6,231 nucleotides of DNA from Phycisphaerae bacterium (GTDB taxonomy: Bacteria > Planctomycetota > Phycisphaerae > Phycisphaerales > SM1A02), in assembly GCA_018665385.1 (NCBI GenBank), contig JABJDN010000062.1:1-6231 (forward strand). Direction: 5' to 3'. Numbering within the stretch: the first letter of the stretch is position 1; each line of letters opens with the position of its first letter. This document shows positions 1 to 5,349 of this stretch, piece by piece. The notes beneath the pieces are model-generated. The model was not told where the DNA came from. It ran no database searches and saw nothing but the letters and a program-made list of their open reading frames with translations. The position numbers were made by a program, and so were the translations under genes.

Positions 1-1004
1 AGTTTGTTCTCCATATACTTTGCAATCTCGCCACGTACTGGGGCTTCAAGCAATTCAATCATGAGCGCTTCGACAGTTTCCTCTGGAATTTCCCGCTCTA
101 AATCAAACTTCCGTGCGATTGCGGTGGGGTGCTCGTCGTAATACGCGTCATAATCGACTGCGACTGAACGCTGCGTGTTTAGTTGTTGGTATCGCACTGG
201 GCCAAGTAACTCGCCCGCGTCACCGCCATCAATTGTATTTTCTTGTGGATTCCATTTGCCCGTGCAAGTGCTGTCCATAATTTGTGCAGGAAGAGTTCCA
301 TCGATGTGTCTTCCCATAACCCAAGACAAAGCACGTTGTTTTTCAAGCCCGCCGTCTTGTGTGTATCCAGCTTTAATTTCTTCTCGAATAAGCCAATGTG
401 CGATGAGTTTTCTGTCTTTTTCGAACCATGATTTTCCATTTGCATCTACCATTTGCCCAACAGGAACATGGAATTCGCTTACGAACATGCCTGCTTCGTG
501 TTCTAGTGCTCTTGCTCGATCATTCACTTCTGCTGGAACGCGTGGACCGAATGCACGGCCAATGCGAGCCTCTGCCCACATGTCTGTTGTCCAGTTACTT
601 CCATCGCGTAACATAGTCGCCAAATCTGGGCGATCGAAATTCAATAGAGCAACGAATGCAATTTTTTGTTTGTAGAATTGGTCAGATAAATCTGGGCAAG
701 GGTCAAACATCGCCATTATGTCGTCTACTTGTGGCATTTCATCCCCACGTAAGTCAGTCCATTTTCGAAGGTGTCGGCCGATTTCGTATAAATGTCCACC
801 GATGCTTCCCATTGCACTTTCGTACCTGTCGAGTAAACGTGCTCTGTCTTCGTCAGATGTCACAAAACTTTTTATGCAGAACGATTCGAAGGCTTTGCTA
901 TCACCGTCGCTCTCTTGCCAACGGTTTGCGACTCGGTGAACACCAGTTGTTGCGCGGGGGCAACTGCCAAGTTTTGAAATAGTTTCTTCAATTGGTAATG
1001 TCAT
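1..1004 (-). CDS. Uncharacterised protein, C-terminus beyond the window
   Basis: An uninterrupted reading frame gives 334 visible residues from ATG at 1004 and continues past the left edge. It reads as real coding sequence: mixed composition, no stop, and it follows hisN directly. I do not recognise the family. The visible part is soluble and looks mostly helical, with no signal peptide or membrane segment. Recognisable blocks are GVHRVANRWQ (21-30), RIGRAFGPRVPAEVNDRARA (147-166), HEAGMFVSEFHVPVG (169-183), DRKLIAHWLIREE (197-209) and PTAIARKFDLEREIPEETVE (293-312). The density of charged and His residues around 169-206 could suit an enzyme, but no catalytic motif can be named. The start is uncertain: in-frame ATGs lie at 1016, 1007 and 1004, all inside the hisN 3' end, and none has a clear Shine-Dalgarno sequence. 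The 17-29 nt overlap implies co-transcription and probably coupled translation with hisN. The plus-strand frames here are shadows. Confidence 0.8.
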   Translation of the reverse strand, partial: MTLPIEETISKLGSCPRATTGVHRVANRWQESDGDSKAFESFCIKSFVTSDEDRARLLDRYESAMGSIGGHLYEIGRHLRKWTDLRGDEMPQVDDIMAMFDPCPDLSDQFYKQKIAFVALLNFDRPDLATMLRDGSNWTTDMWAEARIGRAFGPRVPAEVNDRARALEHEAGMFVSEFHVPVGQMVDANGKSWFEKDRKLIAHWLIREEIKAGYTQDGGLEKQRALSWVMGRHIDGTLPAQIMDSTCTGKWNPQENTIDGGDAGELLGPVRYQQLNTQRSVAVDYDAYYDEHPTAIARKFDLEREIPEETVEALMIELLEAPVRGEIAKYMENK

Positions 1005-1749
1005 CATGCAGTGCATGATAGAGGGTGTTGTGTAATTGTGCGCTTGATGCAATTCCGCCTTGAGCAATAGGTGAGTATTGTCCACCGGATTCAGTAATAA
1101 TTGGAAGCCACGGAATAACATCCCAAGGGTGAAGTAGGGGTTCAACTACCCCATCAATTTTCCCAGTGCAAAGAAGCAAGTACCCATAACAATCACTCCA
1201 TCCCCTTGTTGAGCCAGCGCACTCCATCAACTTTTTATGTAGGGATTCACTGCCAGTTTGCCTGTAGTAGTCAAATGAAGTGGTGCAAATCATTGCATTT
1301 TGCAGAGTAGAAACTTCTGACATCTTCGCAGGCGCACCATTATGCATCGCACCTTGCCCTTGAACTGCAGAGATTCGTTCTCCTAGGGCAGGTAGCACAG
1401 CCATTCCTGCGAAGGGTTTGTTTTCATATTCCAAACCGATAAGTGTTCCGAAGAGAGGAACTCCTCGGGCAAAAGAAGCCGTTCCATCGATTGGATCAAC
1501 AACCCAACGGTACCCGCTTGTTCCAGCAACGCCGCCGCTCTCTTCGCCTAAAAAACAATCATCTGGGAACTGTTCAAGTAGGGTCTTTCTTGCTATACGT
1601 TCAGCTTCAATGTCAACATTTGTGACCTCGGAACCATCTACTTTGCGAGAAATCGCAAAGTTTTTCGATAAAAATTGCGTTAACACGAACGCAGCGACTT
1701 GCTCAGTCGTAGCAAAAAGAGCTTGAATTCGCGTTGAATGAGCATCCAT
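988..1749 (-). CDS. hisN: Histidinol-phosphatase, inositol monophosphatase family (HisN type)
   Basis: This 253-residue protein has the full length and motif set of the Mg2+-dependent inositol-monophosphatase superfamily. KVDGSEVTNVD lies at 36-46, the metal ligand motif GEE at 68-70, the second metal motif DPIDGT at 85-90, and the C-terminal WD motif in HPWDVIPWLPIITESGG at 207-223 (Trp209, Asp210). The block RGWSDCYGYLLLCTGKID (182-199) is characteristic of the HisN branch that dephosphorylates histidinol phosphate in histidine biosynthesis. Inositol-1-phosphatases and CysQ usually differ here. All expected catalytic Asp and Glu residues are present, so it should be active and cytoplasmic. 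Related phosphatases can be promiscuous, and the sequence alone cannot exclude another sugar phosphate. The start at 1749 fits family length. It has no visible Shine-Dalgarno sequence, and a TACAAT box sits just upstream. The 3' end overlaps the next gene. Confidence 0.88.
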   Translation of the reverse strand: MDAHSTRIQALFATTEQVAAFVLTQFLSKNFAISRKVDGSEVTNVDIEAERIARKTLLEQFPDDCFLGEESGGVAGTSGYRWVVDPIDGTASFARGVPLFGTLIGLEYENKPFAGMAVLPALGERISAVQGQGAMHNGAPAKMSEVSTLQNAMICTTSFDYYRQTGSESLHKKLMECAGSTRGWSDCYGYLLLCTGKIDGVVEPLLHPWDVIPWLPIITESGGQYSPIAQGGIASSAQLHNTLYHALHDDITN

Positions 1750-1756
1750 GAATTGA

Positions 1757-1762
1757 ATTGTA
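1757..1762 (-). promoter_or_regulatory. Candidate -10 box (TACAAT) for hisN
   Basis: On the minus strand TACAAT ends 7 nt before the hisN ATG (1749). Transcription from it would begin at or within a few bases of the start codon, giving a leaderless or nearly leaderless mRNA. That fits the absence of a Shine-Dalgarno sequence. No convincing -35 hexamer is seen 16-18 nt upstream, so this is tentative. Confidence 0.25.
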
Positions 1763-1803
1763 CAAGAGGAAAAGTCCCATAACCCCTACTAACAGCCTGT
1801 ATA

Positions 1804-1828
1804 AACCGAACAATGGCGGTTCTAACCG
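1804..1828. repeat. Three AACCG/CGGTT half sites, candidate operator
   Basis: AACCG (1804-1808), CGGTT (1817-1821) and AACCG (1824-1828) alternate in orientation. The last two form the near-perfect palindrome CGGTTCTAACCG (1817-1828). The outer two are direct repeats 20 bases apart, close to two helical turns. The position in the middle of a divergent promoter region suits a binding site for a dimeric regulator. Short half sites can arise by chance in 222 bases, so confidence is low. Confidence 0.25.
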
Positions 1829-1971
1829 ATGTATAAGGTATAAAACCCCCACCTTGCTATCTTCGGGTTCAGAAAGTACTGCGAATAGATAGTTTACAAC
1901 TCCTTGGCTTGATTAAGGTGGTAGAGTAGAGCACTTGCCTTGGTGAGCAAATTACAAACGTAACAAAGAGC

Positions 1972-3078
1972 ATGAACAGAAGAAGCACTAATCCGAGACG
2001 AATAATACAAGCAATCCTACTGGTTGCTATGTTTTGTCCATTGGTTACACACGCGGACTCGATAGCTGTTCCAGCAGAAGTGAAGACTATACAAGAAGCC
2101 ATAGATCTTGCTCAAGGCGACGATATCGTTTTGGTTTCACCTGGGAACTACAACGAAGTAATTGATTTTAAAGGCAAAGCAATCACATTGAAGAGCACCG
2201 ATGGCGCATCCGTGACCATTCTCGATGGCTGGCGCTTGGAAGATAGTATTGTAAAGTGCATTAGTGGCGAAGGTCCAAGTACTATCTTAGATGGCTTCAC
2301 CTTAACTGGCGGCACAGGAAACACAGATATCTACGGCAAAGATGCAACCGTGGGCGGCGGCTTACTTTGTATGCATTCAAGTCCAACAATTTTGAATTGC
2401 ATTTTTGTAAGCAATGAAACCACATACCACGGTGGCGCGATATTCAATGGCGACAGAAGTAATACATCAATTCAAAACTGCAAAATTCGGTCAAATACTT
2501 CAGAACGCGGCGGGGGGGTGTACAACAGCCGAGGGCGTCCTGTCATTCGAGATACTGTACTTTCTGAAAATGTAGCGAAGTATGGCGGTGGTGCTATCTA
2601 TAACTTCGGCTCGAATGTACGAATAATCTCATGTTCCTTGAAACATAACCGAGCTGCCTATAACGGCGGTGGGGTATACGATTACGACAGCAGCGGATAC
2701 GTTACTGATTCTGTTTTTACAGATAACCTTGCGATGTTCAACGGCAACGCAATGTACCGCGGGTACAGAAGCGCAACTATTGTTGATGAAGATTGCCGGT
2801 TTACTATGGTGCACGACACAATTGCGGGCACAGGCGGTTTCATGGTTGCAAGGGGCAAACAAATTGGAGCATGTTGCGTCGGAACAGGGTGTCTTATCGT
2901 AGACGAAGATTCATGTGTTAGAGTAGGAGGTTCATGGCTGGGTTCAAATACTACATGCGAAGATCAAATGCTCGCTTGTCCAAAACCGAATACTGGCGAT
3001 GTGAATACTGATGGTGTTGTAGACATGATGGACCTAGTGCTCGTTATGACGAGTATGCAGGATGCAGCTAAGAATTAA
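1972..3078 (+). CDS. Secreted right-handed beta-helix repeat protein with Cys-rich module and dockerin-like C-terminus
   Basis: This 368-residue protein is predicted to be exported. A basic n-region (Arg3, Arg4, Arg9, Arg10) and a hydrophobic core (11-25) precede a likely Sec cleavage site after THA (26-28). Residues 30-125 resemble the N-terminal cap and first coils of pectate-lyase-like helices (EVKTIQEAID, DDIVLVSPGNYNE). Six rungs follow, with aromatic or aliphatic positions at 132, 158, 184, 210, 236 and 262, an exact 26-residue period. Each opens with a GGA[IV]- or GGG[VL]-like motif, and several carry FxxN/LxxN. A six-cysteine module spans 299-337 (Cys301, 302, 307, 315, 329, 336). The C-terminus has one dockerin-type loop, DVNTDGVVDMMD (343-354). 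No polysaccharide-cleaving active site is visible, so a structural, adhesive or glycan-binding surface role is more likely than a lyase. The start fits the signal peptide; only a weak AAAGAG precedes it. It is transcribed away from hisN and towards eboF. Confidence 0.9.
   Translation: MNRRSTNPRRIIQAILLVAMFCPLVTHADSIAVPAEVKTIQEAIDLAQGDDIVLVSPGNYNEVIDFKGKAITLKSTDGASVTILDGWRLEDSIVKCISGEGPSTILDGFTLTGGTGNTDIYGKDATVGGGLLCMHSSPTILNCIFVSNETTYHGGAIFNGDRSNTSIQNCKIRSNTSERGGGVYNSRGRPVIRDTVLSENVAKYGGGAIYNFGSNVRIISCSLKHNRAAYNGGGVYDYDSSGYVTDSVFTDNLAMFNGNAMYRGYRSATIVDEDCRFTMVHDTIAGTGGFMVARGKQIGACCVGTGCLIVDEDSCVRVGGSWLGSNTTCEDQMLACPKPNTGDVNTDGVVDMMDLVLVMTSMQDAAKN
2353..2820 (+). repeat. Six tandem 78-nt (26-residue) beta-helix rungs
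   Basis: The coding repeat begins at Gly128 and recurs every 26 residues (codons starting 2353, 2431, 2509, 2587, 2665 and 2743) with no insertion or deletion. Conserved features are a Gly-rich turn with a small residue and an aliphatic-aromatic pair at the start, then an FxxN/LxxN tetrapeptide about 17-20 residues later. The DNA copies have diverged strongly, so the repeat is ancient at the nucleotide level and held by protein structure. The last rung is the least regular. Confidence 0.85.
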
Positions 3079-4429
3079 CCCACGAAACAATTAATTTCTT
3101 AAGTGCCGCAACTGGAAGAGATTGCGGCATTTTTTTTGCACAGCTAGGAGTGATGACGATAGGCGATGGAGAGCCCATCGCCGGAGTGCGACCATGAGAC
3201 CCACGAACTTTAGAAGAGTCCATTGTTACTACATCGAACAATGTGCGTTGCCCCAATTTTTTCGCAAGTAGTTTTGCCGCTATACGTGGAGCGCTACCAC
3301 GCCAGCCTTCGGCAAGTATTAACTCGCGTGGGTCGTACCCTGGTTTGCGGTGAATGTCGACTGTCCCTTGATAATCTGGCGCTTTGGAATCATCGTTCCA
3401 CCAATCGTGACTAAACCATGTATTGCATTCAGAGACAACGACAATGTCCCCGCATCTTTCGTGTGCAAGTTCGCCACGCTCATCGCCGGTATATACAAAT
3501 TCGATACCAGCGGTATTTTTAAGCAACGCTGTAACAGTAGAAATTTTTGACTCGTCTTGCACATATACGTGCGCCACTTGGTGATCGGGAACTGCGAATG
3601 CTTGGCTTGCGCCTGCATCTAAAAATTCTTGCCCACATTCTTCTCGAATAGACAGTAGGCCATTGTCTCGTAGCGTACGATTTATAGCAGTAGCGTATTG
3701 GACTTCTTCGATACCGTATTCACTCAAGATGCAAACTTCTATATTTTTTGACTGGTAGTAATCTAGTAGTTTTCCAACTACTTCATCAATTGCAAGAAGT
3801 TCTTCAGGAATACTTGGATGGTTTGGTCCAACCCGTTGCAACGGATAATCAAGGTGCGGCAAGTATACTAAGCTAACCGTAGGCGAATGCATCATGTCTA
3901 CTTCAATTGCTGCATTTGCTATCCACTTCGAGGATGCGATTCCAGCAGTAGGACCCCAAAAATTGAACAGTGGGAATTTTCCAAGTGTATGTTGCAACGT
4001 AGTTCGCAAGTTTAGTGGGTTCGTCCAAAGGTCTGGAATTTTTCTTCCATCTGCACGGTACACAGGTCTAGGAGTTACACAAATATCCGCTTTCGAATAC
4101 ATGTTGAACCACCAAAATAGATTTGCAACAGTGGATTCATTTGGAAGCGCATCCCACAAATTTTCGGATTGGACAAGGCTATTAGATTGACGCCAGAAAA
4201 ATGTCTCGTGTGTTTCGCGTTCGTACCAGCCGTTTGCAACAATGCCATGTTGCTTTGGGTTTGAGCCAGTGAGGATGCTCGTCTGGACAGTACTAGTAAC
4301 AGCAGGAAGCGGAGGCATAAGTGACGAAACACTGCGCTGTTCTGCGTACTTCGTTATATGCGGTGTGTGCTTACCAAGGTGTTCTTGTGTAAGGCCGACC
4401 ACGTTCAAAATTGCAATTCGTCGCGTCAT
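3068..4429 (-). CDS. eboF: EboF, alkaline phosphatase / nucleotide pyrophosphatase-fold protein of the ebo cluster
   Basis: This 453-residue soluble protein has the alkaline-phosphatase/NPP fold and matches the EboF family along its length. Landmarks are LNVVGLT (8-14), PAVTSTVQTSILTG (42-55), HGIVANGWY (61-69), NLFWWFNMYS (103-112), VTPRPVYRADGRKIPD (118-133), VYLPHLDY (188-195), LSEYGI (235-240), DIHRKPGYDP (358-367) and RGSHGR (409-414). Thr45 aligns with the NPP nucleophile and Asp194 with a metal Asp. By my manual alignment other NPP ligands differ: the first Asp is Val11, the His of DxxxH is Gln198, and the SDHG pair is Glu237-Tyr238. Some or all of these changes may be family-wide. Its substrate is not known; ebo proteins are linked to processing or export of metabolite precursors. 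There is no signal peptide, so it is probably cytoplasmic. The ATG overlaps the eboC stop (TAATG), implying coupled translation. The stop overlaps the convergent beta-helix gene by 11 nt, and no terminator of its own is seen. Confidence 0.87.
   Translation of the reverse strand: MTRRIAILNVVGLTQEHLGKHTPHITKYAEQRSVSSLMPPLPAVTSTVQTSILTGSNPKQHGIVANGWYERETHETFFWRQSNSLVQSENLWDALPNESTVANLFWWFNMYSKADICVTPRPVYRADGRKIPDLWTNPLNLRTTLQHTLGKFPLFNFWGPTAGIASSKWIANAAIEVDMMHSPTVSLVYLPHLDYPLQRVGPNHPSIPEELLAIDEVVGKLLDYYQSKNIEVCILSEYGIEEVQYATAINRTLRDNGLLSIREECGQEFLDAGASQAFAVPDHQVAHVYVQDESKISTVTALLKNTAGIEFVYTGDERGELAHERCGDIVVVSECNTWFSHDWWNDDSKAPDYQGTVDIHRKPGYDPRELILAEGWRGSAPRIAAKLLAKKLGQRTLFDVVTMDSSKVRGSHGRTPAMGSPSPIVITPSCAKKMPQSLPVAALKKLIVSWVNS
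3104..3137 (+). terminator. Intrinsic terminator of the beta-helix gene
   Basis: A perfect 8-bp stem, TGCCGCAA (3104-3111) and TTGCGGCA (3122-3129), encloses a 10-nt loop and is followed at once by eight T residues (3130-3137). It starts 26 nt after the beta-helix stop codon. The polarity is right only for rightward transcription. It lies entirely within the 3' coding end of the convergent eboF gene, where it encodes residues near 431-442. Confidence 0.92.
3162..3182. repeat. Perfect 8-bp inverted repeat inside the eboF 3' end
   Basis: GGCGATGG (3162-3169) and CCATCGCC (3175-3182) pair perfectly around a 5-nt loop. The hairpin is GC-rich and should fold in RNA from either strand. No T-run follows on either strand, so it is not a classical intrinsic terminator. 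It lies 25 bases from the T-tract of the neighbouring terminator. In eboF it encodes the PAMGSPSP stretch (416-423). Confidence 0.8.
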
Positions 4430-5349
4430 TAGGTTCCGAGTATTTTACGGTGTGCAGCCACTGTTAGTACGAAACAAAGTGCTGGTATAACCATGATGTG
4501 ATATTCACCTAGGGAAGCTATGCAGACGCAGTCTAGAAGAGCAAAACCCGAGAGCAGCGTGTGCATGCCATGCTTGCTCCCTTCTTCTGCTTTCCTGAAA
4601 TTCTTCCAAGCAACCATCATCCAAGCGCAAAACGCTACTGCGATTCCGATGACAATTGGGGATGGTGATCCTTGCGCTAAAGCGGCTACACCCAGTGGAA
4701 AGACCATGAGAACGATGGCGCCGGAAGTTTTTTTTGTGGAATTATTCTCGTAGGTTCCGATGAAAGTGAGAATCGCAGTGTATAGGAAGAGGGCTCCAAC
4801 ATACCACCAAACAGATTGCGAAAAATAATCGCTCGAGAATGCCGATACCGCAACAATAATAGTCAGCCCTCTGCAAAGGCCCATGAGCGGAATTGCGAGA
4901 AATCTTGCGTGGTGCAAATATGTATACAGCAATACAGACAGTGCAAGGCAACTTGTAGAAATTCCGGCAGCGATTGATATACCAAAGGCTACTAAAATTG
5001 CTAAGCCCACCATAAAAAATCCAGCAGACCAAGCTTGGCGTGAAGTGATAATGCCGCTCGGGATTGATCGATCTGGTCGTTGAATCGTATCTCGTTCCAC
5101 ATCGAAGGCATCGCCAAGAACCATTCCAGCAAAATACAAAAGCAAGAGCACGACTACGATGAGGGTAAGCGGTACGAGCATCTGCAGGGCTGGAGGCGTG
5201 ATTCGTTCAGACCAAAAAGCAGTGTGCCCCTGAATGACAAATGCTAAACCTACCATGGCATTACTTACAACCGTTGGAGAGTTGCTTATGCGAAGCATAT
5301 TGAGCCAGCCTTGAAATTCGCCTATGTGTTGATACGGCTTGCGGCCCAT
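4429..5349 (-). CDS. eboC: EboC, UbiA-type membrane prenyltransferase of the ebo cluster
   Basis: This 306-residue integral membrane protein has about eight or nine hydrophobic segments (roughly 22-40, 59-76, 108-130, 134-146, 152-172, 182-198, 211-226, 230-247, 266-300), the UbiA architecture and length. The first segment carries the UbiA-like RISNSPTVVSNAMVG (20-34). The first Asp-rich motif is GDAFDVERD (79-87) followed by RPDRSIPSG (91-99). The Asp residues that bind Mg2+-diphosphate are kept, but the usual Asn before the first Asp is Gly79. The expected second Asp motif is not evident near 199-206, where only Glu201 is acidic. UbiA enzymes move a prenyl chain onto an acceptor in the membrane; the prenyl donor and acceptor for EboC are not known to me. 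The start at 5349 is supported by AAGGA (5356-5360) at 6-nt spacing inside the end of eboE. It overlaps eboE by 28 nt and eboF by 1 nt. Confidence 0.85.
   Translation of the reverse strand: MGRKPYQHIGEFQGWLNMLRISNSPTVVSNAMVGLAFVIQGHTAFWSERITPPALQMLVPLTLIVVVLLLLYFAGMVLGDAFDVERDTIQRPDRSIPSGIITSRQAWSAGFFMVGLAILVAFGISIAAGISTSCLALSVLLYTYLHHARFLAIPLMGLCRGLTIIVAVSAFSSDYFSQSVWWYVGALFLYTAILTFIGTYENNSTKKTSGAIVLMVFPLGVAALAQGSPSPIVIGIAVAFCAWMMVAWKNFRKAEEGSKHGMHTLLSGFALLDCVCIASLGEYHIMVIPALCFVLTVAAHRKILGT

Larger units (their letters stand above)
1750..1971. other. Divergent intergenic region between hisN and the beta-helix gene
   Basis: This 222-base non-coding gap must carry promoters for both the leftward hisN unit and the rightward beta-helix gene. 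It contains TGTATAA twice (1798-1804 and 1830-1836), AACCGA twice at 20-base spacing (1804-1809 and 1824-1829), a CGGTT half site between them, and GGTATAAAACC at 1837-1847. No strong sigma-70 promoter pair is evident for the rightward gene. I see no complete RNA gene or short ORF with a supporting ribosome site. Confidence 0.6.

Noticed and set aside
175..675. 166-residue plus-strand frame
   Set aside because: It is opposite the long minus-strand gene at 1-1004, its composition is Ser/Cys/Pro-rich like a shadow frame, and it has no ribosome site.
1916..1950. tRNA-like string GGTGGTAGAGTAGAGCAC followed by a TTGCC...GCAA arm with TTGGT loop
   Set aside because: It resembles a D-arm and anticodon arm of tRNA-Thr, but there is no T-arm, no matching acceptor stem and the anticodon stem is imperfect. 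At most it is a decayed remnant; chance is as likely.
1972..2055. Twin-arginine or lipoprotein signal for the beta-helix protein
   Set aside because: Arg pairs occur but the full Tat consensus does not, and Cys22 is not in a lipobox (AMFC). A Sec signal cleaved after THA fits better.
1869..2102. 77-residue minus-strand frame across the start of the beta-helix gene
   Set aside because: It is antisense to the signal peptide region, has no ribosome site or family resemblance, and fits a shadow frame.
3040..3053. CTCGT-TATG-ACGAG hairpin as a terminator for eboF
   Set aside because: The stem is only 5 bp, and no T-run follows on the minus strand.
3894..4190. 98-residue plus-strand frame inside eboF
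   Set aside because: It lies opposite strongly conserved EboF blocks and shows no independent coding sign.
3145..4680. Shared octapeptide GSPSPIVI in EboC (227-234) and EboF (419-426)
   Set aside because: The codons differ and the flanks are unrelated, so this looks like coincidence and not a duplication.
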